From: Croceibacterium salegens
GTDB taxonomy: Bacteria > Pseudomonadota > Alphaproteobacteria > Sphingomonadales > Sphingomonadaceae
DNA length: 64,000 nucleotides
NCBI RefSeq assembly: GCF_009827435.1
Contig: NZ_WTYM01000041.1
Span: 1 to 64,000, forward strand
Direction of reading: 5' to 3'
Made by a program: the position numbers and the translations under genes
In this document: in pieces, positions 54,777 through 63,655 of the stretch
Position numbering within the stretch: position 1 is the first letter of the stretch
How the letters are laid out: the number at the start of each line of letters is the position of its first letter
Notes under the pieces: model-generated
The model's input: only the letters and a program-made list of their open reading frames with translations
Databases searched by the model: none
What the model was told of the DNA's origin: nothing

Positions 54777-55244
54777 ATGGCCAGCCATGCACACCATCAC
54801 CACGAGCACTCGGGGGCGAAACTCGTAACCGAGGCCGAAGAGGTCCTGACCGCCGCGGGCGAACAGTGGACCGGCCTGCGCGCCGATGTGTTCGAAGCGC
54901 TTGCCGACCAGGACAAGCCGGTCTCGGCCTACGACATCGCCGAGGAACTGGGCCGGCGCCGCGGCAAGCGCGTCGCCGCCAACAGCGTCTACCGCATCCT
55001 CGACCTGTTCGTGCGCACCAACCTCGCCAACCGCATAGAGAGCGCCAACGCCTACCTCGCGAACAGCCACCCCGGCTGCCGGCACGACTGCATCTTCCTG
55101 ATCTGCGACGACTGCGGGAAGGCCACGCACATCGACGACGACAAGCTGACCGACGCACTGCGCCAGTCGGGCAACCGCCACGGCTTCGCCAACGTGCGTC
55201 CTGTGGTCGAACTGCGCGGCCTGTGCGACGAGTGCGCCAGCTGA
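54777..55244 (+). CDS. Fur-family zinc-responsive regulator, Zur-like
   Basis: A 155-residue Fur-family repressor. The winged-helix DNA-binding part shows SAYDIAEELGRR and AANSVYRILDLF; a C-terminal zinc site is formed by the pairs C110/C113 (CDDC) and C150/C153 (CDEC). The sequence lies closer to Zur than Fur because of the GKRVAANSVYRILD pattern. An unusual N-terminal HAHHHHEH stretch (residues 4-11) could bind extra metal. Start ATG 54777. Separate from msrA by 35 bases; the repressed genes are not in the window. Confidence 0.87.
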   Translation: MASHAHHHHEHSGAKLVTEAEEVLTAAGEQWTGLRADVFEALADQDKPVSAYDIAEELGRRRGKRVAANSVYRILDLFVRTNLANRIESANAYLANSHPGCRHDCIFLICDDCGKATHIDDDKLTDALRQSGNRHGFANVRPVVELRGLCDECAS

Positions 55245-55332
55245 GCGGCATGCTGCCAGCCGAGGCAATTGCTCAGGTATTGCTCATGCACGCTTCATCG
55301 ACAGGGCGGATTTGCTCGGCTAAGCCCATCGA

Positions 55333-57255
55333 ATGACATCGCGTCCCGAAACGCCGTTGCTCGACACGGTCGACACCCCCGAAGACCTGCGCAAGCTCGA
55401 TGCGGGCCAGCTCCGCCAGTTGTCCGACGAACTGCGCGCCGAAATGATCGATGCCGTCGGTTCGACCGGCGGGCACCTCGGCTCTGGCCTCGGGGTGGTC
55501 GAACTGACCGTCGCCATCCACTACGTCTTCAACACGCCCGAAGACCGGCTGGTGTGGGACGTCGGCCACCAGGCCTATCCGCACAAGATCATCACGGGAC
55601 GGCGCGACCGCATTCGCACCTTGCGCCAGGGCGGGGGCCTCAGCGGCTTCACCAAGCGGAGCGAAAGCGAATACGACCCGTTCGGCGCGGCGCACTCGAG
55701 CACCTCGATCTCCGCCGCGCTCGGCTTCGCGGTGGCCAACAAGCTCAACGACAAGCCGGGCCGAGGTATCGCTGTTATCGGCGACGGCGCGCTCAGCGCG
55801 GGCATGGCCTACGAGGCGATGAACAACGCCGAGCAGGCGGGCAACCGGCTGATCGTCATCCTCAACGACAACGACATGTCGATCGCCCCGCCGGTCGGCG
55901 GCCTCAGCGCCTACCTCGCGCGGATGGTCTCCTCAAGCGAGTACCTCGGGCTGCGCAGCCTCGCCTCGAAGGTCGCCCGGAAGATATCGCGCCGGGTCTA
56001 TCACGGCCTCGAAAAGGCAGAGGAATACGCCCGCGGCATGGCCACAGGCGGCACGCTGTTCGAGGAGCTGGGCTTCTATTACGTCGGCCCGATCGACGGC
56101 CACAACCTCGACCACCTGCTGCCGGTGCTGGAGAACGTGCGCGACAGCGAGCTCGGGCCGATCCTGGTCCACGTCGTGACGCAGAAGGGCAAGGGCTACG
56201 CCCCGGCCGAAAACAGCGCCGACAAGTACCACGGGGTGCAGAAGTTCGACGTCATCACAGGCGAACAGAAGAAAAGCGCGGGCGGTCCGCCGGCCTACCA
56301 GAACGTGTTCGGCGAAACACTGGCCAAGCTGGCCGAGACCGACAGCCGCATCTGCGCCATCACCGCCGCCATGCCGAGCGGCACCGGCGTCGACAAGTTC
56401 GCCAAGGCGCATCCCGAGCGCGCCTTCGATGTCGGCATTGCCGAACAGCACGCAGTGACCTTTGCGGCGGGGCTTGCGGCGCAGGGGATGCGGCCGTTCT
56501 GCGCGATCTATTCGACATTCCTGCAACGCGCCTTCGACCAGGTGGTGCACGACGTGGCGATCCAGAACCTGCCCGTGCGCTTCGCGATCGACCGCGCCGG
56601 GCTGGTGGGGGCCGACGGCGCGACCCATGCGGGCAGCTTCGACGTGACCTACCTCGCTACGCTGCCGAACATGGTGGTCATGGCCCCGTCGGATGAAGCC
56701 GAGCTGGTCCACATGACCTACACCGCCGCCGAGTACGACAACGGCCCGATCGCCTTCCGCTACCCGCGCGGCGGCGGCATCGGTGTCGAATTGCCGGAGA
56801 CGCCGCAGAAGCTGGAGATCGGCAAGGGCCGCGTGGTCCGCGAAGGCAGCAAGGTCGCCATACTGTCGCTTGGCACGCGTCTAGCGGAGGCGCTCAAAGC
56901 CGCCGACCAGCTCGAGGCAAAGGGCCTGTCGACCACTGTCGCCGACCTGCGCTTCGCCAAGCCGCTCGACACTGCGTTGATCCGCAAGCTGATGACCACC
57001 CACGAGGTCGTCGTCACGGTCGAGGAAGCCGCCATCGGCGGCCTCGGCGCGCACGTCCTCACGCTCGCCAGCGACGAAGGCCTGCTCGATGCCGGCCTCA
57101 AGATCCGCACCATGCGCCTGCCCGACTTGTTCCAGGATCACGAGGACCCGACGAAGCAGTACGACGAGGCTGGCCTCAACGCCCCGCACATCGTCGAAAT
57201 GGTGCTCAGCGCCCTGCGCCACAACAGCGCGGGCGTGGAGGAAGCACGGGCTTAG
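55333..57255 (+). CDS. dxs: 1-deoxy-D-xylulose-5-phosphate synthase
   Basis: Condenses pyruvate and glyceraldehyde-3-phosphate, the first step of the non-mevalonate isoprenoid pathway. The 640 residues match the family. Thiamine diphosphate binding is shown by the [17 protein letters not shown] motif around residue 155 and its DND-type end (NDNDMSI), and the catalytic-domain motif [14 protein letters not shown] carries the conserved Glu. Four bases separate it from the next gene. Confidence 0.98.
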   Translation: MTSRPETPLLDTVDTPEDLRKLDAGQLRQLSDELRAEMIDAVGSTGGHLGSGLGVVELTVAIHYVFNTPEDRLVWDVGHQAYPHKIITGRRDRIRTLRQGGGLSGFTKRSESEYDPFGAAHSSTSISAALGFAVANKLNDKPGRGIAVIGDGALSAGMAYEAMNNAEQAGNRLIVILNDNDMSIAPPVGGLSAYLARMVSSSEYLGLRSLASKVARKISRRVYHGLEKAEEYARGMATGGTLFEELGFYYVGPIDGHNLDHLLPVLENVRDSELGPILVHVVTQKGKGYAPAENSADKYHGVQKFDVITGEQKKSAGGPPAYQNVFGETLAKLAETDSRICAITAAMPSGTGVDKFAKAHPERAFDVGIAEQHAVTFAAGLAAQGMRPFCAIYSTFLQRAFDQVVHDVAIQNLPVRFAIDRAGLVGADGATHAGSFDVTYLATLPNMVVMAPSDEAELVHMTYTAAEYDNGPIAFRYPRGGGIGVELPETPQKLEIGKGRVVREGSKVAILSLGTRLAEALKAADQLEAKGLSTTVADLRFAKPLDTALIRKLMTTHEVVVTVEEAAIGGLGAHVLTLASDEGLLDAGLKIRTMRLPDLFQDHEDPTKQYDEAGLNAPHIVEMVLSALRHNSAGVEEARA

Positions 57256-57258
57256 GAA

Positions 57259-57861
57259 ATGCTGGCGCTGCTCGTCGCGGCTGCAGTTTCGGCGAATGCG
57301 CCGCAGTGGATAAAAGACGGAAAGCAGCCATCGGCTGAAGATGCCGCGTCCCGCATGGCACGCTGCGACGTCACCCGTCCGAACGCAAGGTTCAACGACC
57401 TGCTTCAGGAAGATGTGCTAGCGTTTCCTTCGGACGAAGCCCTGAATGGCGTACAACTCACCTGCATTGCGCAGGTCGCATTCGATACCGGGTACGAGGT
57501 AGAATTGCCTGAATCGAACCTCGCCGCATACTACCGATCAAGTCAGGAGATTTCTCGACCGTGGACGGTCGATCTGGCGCGCGAATGGCTTGAGGAGCAA
57601 GGGAAACTCGAAGGTTTGCCCGTTCGCGATCCCTCGATGACCGACCAGCAATTTGCCAAAGTGCTTGAAGCCCATTGTGGTCCTGATGCGAAGGGCCTCC
57701 TTTCATCCGAATTCGGGCCTCATTCGATTGCTCCATCAACAGCAGGTGCAAACTTCGAGGATTTTTCTCGCACCGCAGAAGCGGGCTTATGCCTGTTGGC
57801 TTCGGGTGCGGTCGAGGACTTCGAAATCTACATTATCGGCAACGAGAAGGTGGCCGAATAG
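57259..57861 (+). CDS. Hypothetical exported protein
   Basis: A 200-residue protein that I do not recognise. It begins with a short hydrophobic signal (MLALLVAAAVSANA) and then a soluble domain with four cysteines (in MARCDV, VQLTCIAQ, EAHCGPD and AGLCLLAS), two of which could be paired. Its codon use and base composition are less GC-rich than dxs. It follows dxs by four bases and is probably cotranscribed, but its role is unknown. Confidence 0.6.
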   Translation: MLALLVAAAVSANAPQWIKDGKQPSAEDAASRMARCDVTRPNARFNDLLQEDVLAFPSDEALNGVQLTCIAQVAFDTGYEVELPESNLAAYYRSSQEISRPWTVDLAREWLEEQGKLEGLPVRDPSMTDQQFAKVLEAHCGPDAKGLLSSEFGPHSIAPSTAGANFEDFSRTAEAGLCLLASGAVEDFEIYIIGNEKVAE

Positions 57862-58010
57862 CCGTGGCAGTTTCCGCTTGGGCCTATCCGTCAACCGGTG
57901 TCGTAGTCCGATTTGACACAGTTCATCAGGCATTCCTCATCCCGGTCTCATGACCTTGCCTGAACTCTACGCCAATGGCGCCTTGTGACCGAGGCGGCAG
58001 GGGATCGAAG

Positions 58011-58436
58011 ATGAGCGAAGACAAGGGCAACCCGATGACCGGAGCTGCAATGGAACGAAACTGGCAGTCAGGGGCTCGCGAGCGGTGGGATAGCTTTTGC
58101 TACGCAAGCGCGGGTCTGCGGTACATGTTGGCGACCGAAGCGAATGCGCGGGTCCATGGCGCTGCAACCGTTGCAACAATCGCCAGCGGACTCCTTCTTC
58201 AGATTGGCAGGAACGATTGGCTCTTAATCGTTGTGGCCATCGGATGGGTCTGGACGGCCGAAGCGATCAACACCGCGCTGGAACGCCTCGCTGACAGAAT
58301 TACCCGGGACGAGGACGAACAGATCAAAGTGATCAAGGATGTTGCAGCCGGCGCCGTGCTTTCGAGTTCCATCGGCGCGGCGCTAATCGGATGCCTGGTT
58401 TTCGTGCCGCATCTGCTGCCTCTCGGAACCCAATAG
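58011..58436 (+). CDS. Diacylglycerol kinase-type membrane kinase (DgkA family)
   Basis: A 141-residue integral membrane protein of the DgkA family: an N-terminal amphipathic region, three hydrophobic segments and the catalytic ExxNTAxE motif (E84, N87, T88, E91 within TAEAINTALERLAD). The substrate may be diacylglycerol or undecaprenol. ATG 58011 was chosen because GGGGATCGAAG precedes it and GTG upstream adds Arg/Pro-rich codons. It stands alone, convergent on the helicase gene. Confidence 0.88.
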   Translation: MSEDKGNPMTGAAMERNWQSGARERWDSFCYASAGLRYMLATEANARVHGAATVATIASGLLLQIGRNDWLLIVVAIGWVWTAEAINTALERLADRITRDEDEQIKVIKDVAAGAVLSSSIGAALIGCLVFVPHLLPLGTQ

Positions 58437-58461
58437 GATTGTCTGCGCAGACCCGACGCGC

Positions 58462-60273
58462 TCAATCCCGCTTCGGCTCGCCCTTGAACTTCTTCTTGAA
58501 CGGCTTGCCCTTGAACGGCTTGCCGCCATCCTCGCCTGCCGGCCTCGACCAATCGTTGGGCTTGCCGCCCTTGCGGTGGAACTTGCCGCCCTTCCCGCCC
58601 GGCTTGGGGCCGTAGTTGCGCGGGGGCTTGCCGTCGGCACGGCGGTTGTCGCGGGCCTGGTGGCGCGGGGCCTCGGTGGGGACGATGTGGACGGTGTCGT
58701 CCGGGTCCTCGGATTCGGCAGTGCGGGCCAGCGCGGCGTCGAACTTGGCCTGCAGCGTGCGCGGAATCTCGACGAAAGTCTCGTCGGCGGTGATGCGGAT
58801 CGCACCGATCTCGTTGCGGGTGATGTGGCCGCGGCGGCACAGCAGCGGCAGGATCCAGCGCGGGTCGGCGTTCTGCCGGCGTCCGACGGAGAGGTGATAC
58901 CACACCGTGTCCTCGAAACCGGGTCGCTTGCGCTTTTCGCGGTCGGCCTCGCGCGCCTCGGGTGTGTTGGGGATCATCTCTTCGGGCTGCGGCAGCTTGG
59001 CGCGCTGGGCGTGGACCAGCGCCGCGGCGATATCCTCGGGGCTGCGCTGCACCATGAGTTCCTTGGCCAGCTCGCGGTCCTCATCCTCGAGTTCGACCGG
59101 AGCGAGCAGGTCGGCGAGCAGCCGCTCGCGGTCCTGCTTGCGGATCGCCTCGGGCGTTGGCGCCGAAATCCATTCGGCCTTGATCCCCGCTCCGTGAAGC
59201 ATGCCTTCGACCCGGCGGCGACGCGGATAGGGGACGACGAGGACGGCGGTGCCCTTCTTGCCCGCGCGCCCGGTGCGGCCCGAGCGGTGCTGCAGCGCCT
59301 CGGCGTCGCGCGGAATCTCGACGTGGATGACGAGGCTGACGCTCGGCAGGTCGAGCCCGCGGGCGGCAACGTCGGTCGCCACGCAGACCCGGGCGCGGCG
59401 GTCGCGCAGCGCCTGCAGCGCCTGGTTGCGTTCCGACTGCGAGTGCTCGCCCGATAGGGCGACGACGCCGAACCCGCGCTCCTGCAAGGTGGCGTGGAGG
59501 TGCCGGACATTGTCGCGGGTGGCGCAGAACAGGATCGCGGTTTCCGCCTCGTGGAAGCGCAGCAGGTTGACCACCGCGTTCTCGGTATCGGAGGGCGAGA
59601 CGGTCACCGCCTGGTAGGCGATATCGCCGTGGCCACGCTCCTCGCCGATGGTCGAGATGCGCAGGGCATCCTGCTGGTAACGCTTCGCCAGCGCGACAAT
59701 CGGCTTGGGCATGGTGGCCGAGAACAGCAGGGTGCGGCGCGTTTCGCCGGTGGCGTCGAGCAGTTCCTCGAGGTCCTCGCGAAACCCCATGTCGAGCATC
59801 TCGTCGGCCTCGTCGAGCACGGCGACCTTGAGCTCGGAGAGCACAAGCGCGCCGCGCTCGAGGTGGTCGCGCAGGCGGCCCGGCGTGCCGACCACGATGT
59901 GCGCGCCGCGCGACAGGGCGCGGCGTTCCTTCGACGGGTCCATCCCGCCGACGCAGCTGGCGATGCGCACACCGGCCTTGGCGTAGAGCCAGGCCAGTTC
60001 GCGGCTGACCTGCAGCGCCAGCTCGCGCGTCGGCGCGATGACGAGCGCAAGCGGGACTTCGGCGGGTTCGAGCGTGCCGGCTTCGCCGAGCAGGTCGGCG
60101 GCCATGGCAAGGCCGAAGGCCACGGTCTTGCCCGAGCCGGTTTGCGCCGAGACGATCAGGTCGCGCCCCGCGGCTTCGGCTTCGAGCACGGCAGCCTGCA
60201 CGGGCGTCGGGGCGGAATAGCCGCGCTCGGTCAGGGCGTCGGCAAGGAATGGGGGGAGGGAGGAGAAGGGCAT
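58462..60273 (-). CDS. DEAD-box RNA helicase
   Basis: A 603-residue RNA helicase: motif I AQTGSGKT (43-50), PTRELALQ, TPGRL, DEADEMLDMGF, SATMP, and the second RecA domain ending HRSGRTGRAGKKG. A DbpA-type RNA-binding domain follows (about 430-510) and a long Lys/Gly-rich tail (about 545-603) that likely binds RNA. The ATG at 60273 has no clear ribosome binding site, and a hairpin lies just upstream, suggesting leader control. The domain set fits the CsdA/DeaD cold-shock group. Confidence 0.93.
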   Translation of the reverse strand: MPFSSLPPFLADALTERGYSAPTPVQAAVLEAEAAGRDLIVSAQTGSGKTVAFGLAMAADLLGEAGTLEPAEVPLALVIAPTRELALQVSRELAWLYAKAGVRIASCVGGMDPSKERRALSRGAHIVVGTPGRLRDHLERGALVLSELKVAVLDEADEMLDMGFREDLEELLDATGETRRTLLFSATMPKPIVALAKRYQQDALRISTIGEERGHGDIAYQAVTVSPSDTENAVVNLLRFHEAETAILFCATRDNVRHLHATLQERGFGVVALSGEHSQSERNQALQALRDRRARVCVATDVAARGLDLPSVSLVIHVEIPRDAEALQHRSGRTGRAGKKGTAVLVVPYPRRRRVEGMLHGAGIKAEWISAPTPEAIRKQDRERLLADLLAPVELEDEDRELAKELMVQRSPEDIAAALVHAQRAKLPQPEEMIPNTPEAREADREKRKRPGFEDTVWYHLSVGRRQNADPRWILPLLCRRGHITRNEIGAIRITADETFVEIPRTLQAKFDAALARTAESEDPDDTVHIVPTEAPRHQARDNRRADGKPPRNYGPKPGGKGGKFHRKGGKPNDWSRPAGEDGGKPFKGKPFKKKFKGEPKRD

Positions 60274-60290
60274 GAGGGTCAATCGCAAGC

Positions 60291-60308
60291 GGCCGCACAG
60301 ACGCGGCC
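60291..60308 (-). promoter_or_regulatory. Hairpin in the leader of the DEAD-box gene
   Basis: GGCCGC and GCGGCC (60291-60296, 60303-60308) form a perfect 6-base-pair stem with a 6-base loop 17 bases before the start codon. There is no T-run, so it is not a terminator. It may affect ribosome access. Confidence 0.35.
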
Positions 60309-60454
60309 TTTGGGGGAAATCGGTTCCATCGCTGAAACGGTCGAGTGCGGCTGGCCGGGCGTGAATCGCCCCAAGGGCAGCGGCGTTTGACGCGCCCCTA
60401 GCCGCTTTTGCCGCGCTTGGCTTCCCCTGATTTCACCCCACCTCGACGGCGGGT

Positions 60455-60937
60455 TTATTCGATGCCGAGCAGCTCGATCTCGAACAGCAGCGTTGCGTCG
60501 CCCGGGATCGGGCCCCTGCCGACCGGGCCGTAGGCCATGGCCGCCGGTATCGCGAGCTCGATCGTGTCGCCCACCCCGGCCATCGGGATCGCTTCCTGCC
60601 AGGCCTTGATCAGGCCGCCTAGCGGGAAGGTCGCCGGCTGCCCGCGCTGGCGCGAGCTGTCGAAGGTCTCGCCGTCGACGAAGGTGCCGACGTAGTGGAC
60701 GGTGACCGTGTCATCGACTGTGGGATGCGCGCCGCCGCCGTTGCCCTTGGTCCGGCGCCACAGGACGCCGCCGGGCAACCACGACCAGCCTTCGGCCATG
60801 GTCCGGCTGGCCAGCGCCTGCTGCTGGGCCATGTGCCAGGCCATGTCCTGCGAGCGGTCGGGAGCGGCCTCGTCCTGCGCCAGTGCAGCGGCAGGGAGGG
60901 CGAGCGCGGCGAGCGCGGCTAAGCGGAGGTGGCGCAT
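60455..60937 (-). CDS. FKBP-type peptidyl-prolyl isomerase, exported
   Basis: A 160-residue protein with a signal peptide (AALAALALPAAALAQ) and a C-terminal FKBP domain from about residue 65: DDTVTVHYVGTFVDGETFDS, GLIKAWQEAIPMAGVGDTIE and AYGP. It would help fold proteins in the periplasm. It lies five bases downstream of the peptide transporter gene, probably in the same transcript. Confidence 0.92.
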   Translation of the reverse strand: MRHLRLAALAALALPAAALAQDEAAPDRSQDMAWHMAQQQALASRTMAEGWSWLPGGVLWRRTKGNGGGAHPTVDDTVTVHYVGTFVDGETFDSSRQRGQPATFPLGGLIKAWQEAIPMAGVGDTIELAIPAAMAYGPVGRGPIPGDATLLFEIELLGIE

Positions 60938-60942
60938 CCGGG

Positions 60943-62580
60943 TCAGCCCTGTGCCGGGTGGGCGCCGGCCGCTTCTGGCTCGGCCAGTTCGTCGCTGCCG
61001 GCAAGCTCGGCGCGGTCCTTGAGCGTGTCGAGGTGCATCAGGCGCTTCACCCAGGGGCTGACCGCCAGCACGACCACGGAGACGCCGATGGTGATCCAGC
61101 CGATCTTGGAATAGATGTCGAGCGTCAGGCTCTTCGACATCGTTCCGCTTTCGCCGCCGGTCGCCTCACCGATCTTGCCGGCGACGAAGTTGCCGACCGC
61201 GGTCATGTAGAACCAGGCACCCATGATGAAGCTGCCGAGGTGCAACGGGGCTAGCCTCGTCATGGCCGAGAGACCCACGGGCGAAAGGCACAGCTCGCCG
61301 GTGGTGTGCAGCAGGTAGATCAGGAACACGAAGACGACGCCGGTCATGACCGCCGGATCCCCTGTTCCGGCGCCCCATACGAAGACGAGGAAGCCGAGCC
61401 CGACCTGGAATAGGGCCAGGCCGAACTTGGCCGGCGCTGAAGGCTCGATGCCACGCTTGCCGAGGTATTGCCACAGCGCAGCGAACACCGGCCCGAGCAG
61501 GACGATGTAGATGGCGTTGATCGACTGGAACAGCGAGGTCGGCACGCCGCCGCGGTCGACGAACTTGTCAGTGTAGAGAGACAGCGATCCGCCAGCCTGT
61601 TCGAAAAGTCCCCAGAACACCGGGTTGAGCGCGATCAGGAACAGGATCGCGAACATCCGCTGGCGCGGTTCCCTGGGCAGCTTGAACGCTTCGTAGAGCG
61701 TGTAGGCAAGCATTGCGAAACCGAAGAAGGCGAGGATGCCGCCGATCACGTTCTGGTACTGGATGAGGAACCAGATCACCCCGACCGCGGCGATGCCGGT
61801 GGCGTAGAGCTTCATCTCGTTGCTCTTCGCCAGCGGCGCAGGCGGTTCGCCATTGCCCTTCAGGGCCGGACGGCCGAGTGCGAAGATGATCAGGCCGAGC
61901 ACCATGCCGATGCCGGCAAGCCCGAAGCCGTAGGACCAGCCGACCGTCTCGCCGAGATAGCCGACGAGGATCGTGCCGAACGCCGCGCCGACATTCACGC
62001 CCATGTAGAAGATCGTGTAGGCCGAATCGCGGCGGCCGTCGGTCATGCGGTAGAGCTGGCCGACGATGACCGAGATGTTGGCCTTGAGGAAACCCGAGCC
62101 GACGATGATCAGCGACAGCGCCAGCCAGAACACGTTGATAGCGAAATCCGCCTGCTTGGCGGCCGGGTCGGTTACGCCTTGCATACCTTCGTAGGCCATG
62201 AACAGGTGGCCGAAGGCGAGCACGATGCCGCCGAACAGCACCGCCTTGCGCTGGCCGAGCCAGCGGTCAGCGAGATAGCCGCCGAGTACCGGGGTGATGT
62301 AGACGAGGCTGGTATAGGCGCCGTAGATCAGGTTGGCCTTGCCGTCGTTGAACAGCCAGAACTTGGTCAGGTAGAGGATCAGCAGTGCGCGCATGCCGTA
62401 GTAGGAGAAGCGCTCCCACATCTCGGCGTAGAACAGCACGAACAGGCCGCGCGGGTGGCCGACCACCTCTTCGCTCTTGCGGGTGGCGATGATTCCGCCG
62501 ATCGCCAGGATGGCGAACAGCGATACGGCGGCGATCGCCGCGATCCAGTCACCTTCATTCCACGCCGCAATATCTTTCAT
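60943..62580 (-). CDS. POT-family proton-dependent peptide transporter
   Basis: A 545-residue transporter of 12-14 membrane segments. POT signatures are visible: EMWERFSYYGMRALLILYL near residues 53-71 (ExxERFxxYG) and GAYTSLVYITPVLGGYLAD. It takes up di- or tripeptides driven by protons. It is upstream of the FKBP gene on the same strand and divergent from a GntR regulator, a frequent sign of local control; a candidate operator lies between. Confidence 0.94.
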   Translation of the reverse strand: MKDIAAWNEGDWIAAIAAVSLFAILAIGGIIATRKSEEVVGHPRGLFVLFYAEMWERFSYYGMRALLILYLTKFWLFNDGKANLIYGAYTSLVYITPVLGGYLADRWLGQRKAVLFGGIVLAFGHLFMAYEGMQGVTDPAAKQADFAINVFWLALSLIIVGSGFLKANISVIVGQLYRMTDGRRDSAYTIFYMGVNVGAAFGTILVGYLGETVGWSYGFGLAGIGMVLGLIIFALGRPALKGNGEPPAPLAKSNEMKLYATGIAAVGVIWFLIQYQNVIGGILAFFGFAMLAYTLYEAFKLPREPRQRMFAILFLIALNPVFWGLFEQAGGSLSLYTDKFVDRGGVPTSLFQSINAIYIVLLGPVFAALWQYLGKRGIEPSAPAKFGLALFQVGLGFLVFVWGAGTGDPAVMTGVVFVFLIYLLHTTGELCLSPVGLSAMTRLAPLHLGSFIMGAWFYMTAVGNFVAGKIGEATGGESGTMSKSLTLDIYSKIGWITIGVSVVVLAVSPWVKRLMHLDTLKDRAELAGSDELAEPEAAGAHPAQG

Positions 62581-62655
62581 CCGACCCTCGTCCTTGTTGC
62601 CGCCACATGTGGGGAAGGCGCGCACCCTAGCGTCCTATTCGCCCATGTGAAGCGT

Positions 62656-62674
62656 GTTTCGTTTCACGCGAAAC
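62656..62674. promoter_or_regulatory. Inverted repeat in the POT/GntR divergent region
   Basis: GTTTCG (62656-62661) and CGAAAC (62669-62674) form an inverted repeat with seven bases between, in the 143-base region shared by the divergent transporter and GntR genes. Position and symmetry fit a GntR operator, but no consensus for this YtrA-type protein is known to me. Confidence 0.35.
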
Positions 62675-62723
62675 CGGCATCGCGGCTTGACCCGCTACGC
62701 TGTATTATGGCACTGATGCACTG

Positions 62724-63065
62724 ATGAGTGACGATACGCGCCCGGTCTACCTCAAGCTACGCGACCTGATTGCCGCGGCAATTATCGAGGGCCGCTACGA
62801 GGAAGGCGAAATGCTCCCCTCGGTGCGGGCTTTCGCCACCGAGCAGGGCGCCAACCCGCTGACGGTTGCCAAGGCCTACCAACAGTTCCAGGCCGATGGG
62901 CTGATTAGGGTCCAGCGTGGGGTCGGAATGTTCGTAGCCAAGGGCGCTGCCGAGCAACTGCGTGAGCGCGAGCGCCGCCGCTTCCTCGACGAGGAATGGC
63001 CTGCCGTGCGTGAGCGCATGGATCGCCTCGGCATCGTGCTCGAAAATCTCATCGAGCGCGCCTGA
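62724..63065 (+). CDS. GntR-family regulator, YtrA subfamily
   Basis: A 113-residue protein with an N-terminal winged helix: LRDLIAAAIIEGRYEEGEML, then PSVRAFATEQGANPLTVAKA and YQQFQADGLIRVQRGVGMF. The short helical C-terminus without a ligand domain is the YtrA form. It stands divergent to the peptide transporter, which it may control. Confidence 0.88.
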   Translation: MSDDTRPVYLKLRDLIAAAIIEGRYEEGEMLPSVRAFATEQGANPLTVAKAYQQFQADGLIRVQRGVGMFVAKGAAEQLRERERRRFLDEEWPAVRERMDRLGIVLENLIERA

Positions 63066-63220
63066 CTCTCGCCTTCTCGACAAAATGTATCAGGAATGTC
63101 GCCAAGCGATTGCGCTTGCTGCGTTTGTCTGCCAATTTAGCACATATCGGGTCGCTCACTGGTACTGTGACATGGCTTGCGCTCAAGGACAGCCAGACAC
63201 GTTGTGTTAGCACGGTCGCC

Positions 63221-63228
63221 GGAGGAGG
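63221..63228 (+). promoter_or_regulatory. Very strong ribosome binding site of ihfB
   Basis: GGAGGAGG ends six bases before the ATG at 63235, an ideal Shine-Dalgarno sequence that indicates high translation of this abundant nucleoid protein and fixes its start. Confidence 0.85.
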
Positions 63229-63234
63229 TACCGC

Positions 63235-63516
63235 ATGATCCGTTCTGAGCTTCTCCAAGCCATTTCAGCAGAGAACCCCGAACTGCGTCCCGACGAGGTC
63301 GAGCAGGTCGTGTCGATATTCTTCGACGAGATCGGCAAGCGCTTGGCCGACCGCGGCCGGGTCGAACTGCGCGGCTTTGGCGCATTCTCCACTCGCGGAC
63401 GCGACGCCCGCACCGGGCGCAACCCGCGTACGGGCGAGCCGGTCGATGTCCCTCCCAAGCGGGTGCCGTACTTCAAGCCTGGCAAGGAAATGCGCGAACG
63501 GCTCAACACCGACTGA
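63235..63516 (+). CDS. ihfB: Integration host factor subunit beta
   Basis: A 93-residue DNA-bending nucleoid protein. It has the long N-terminal helices ([20 protein letters not shown]), the beta-saddle [16 protein letters not shown], and the arm [12 protein letters not shown] with the conserved proline, followed by [12 protein letters not shown]. The IHF beta identity rests on the combination [10 protein letters not shown] and [10 protein letters not shown] is the alternative. The site at 63221 sets the start. Confidence 0.92.
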   Translation: MIRSELLQAISAENPELRPDEVEQVVSIFFDEIGKRLADRGRVELRGFGAFSTRGRDARTGRNPRTGEPVDVPPKRVPYFKPGKEMRERLNTD

Positions 63517-63542
63517 TTGCGGCCGCGTCATTGCCGACATGG

Positions 63543-63567
63543 AAGGCCCGCCGTGCGCGGGCCTTTT
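63543..63567 (+). terminator. Rho-independent terminator of ihfB
   Basis: AAGGCCCGC (63543-63551) and GCGGGCCTT (63557-63565) form a 9-base-pair stem with a 5-base loop, and TTTT (63564-63567) overlaps the end of the second arm. It is 27 bases after the ihfB stop. Confidence 0.88.
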
Positions 63568-63584
63568 CTTTGTCCAAAAGGAAA

Positions 63585-63610
63585 GGGCGCGGATCCGAAG
63601 ATCCGCGCCC
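63585..63610 (-). terminator. Terminator hairpin of the TonB receptor gene
   Basis: GGGCGCGGATC (63585-63595) and GATCCGCGCCC (63600-63610) form a perfect 11-base-pair stem with a CGAA/TTCG tetraloop. On the minus strand it is followed by TTTCCTTTT, suited to end the receptor transcript. A second hairpin (GCCCCGGC/GCCGGGGC, 63627-63646, same tetraloop) lies between it and the receptor stop. Confidence 0.82.
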
Positions 63611-63655
63611 CAGCAATTCAGGCGCCGCCCCGGCCGAAGCCGGGGCAAGGTCCGA

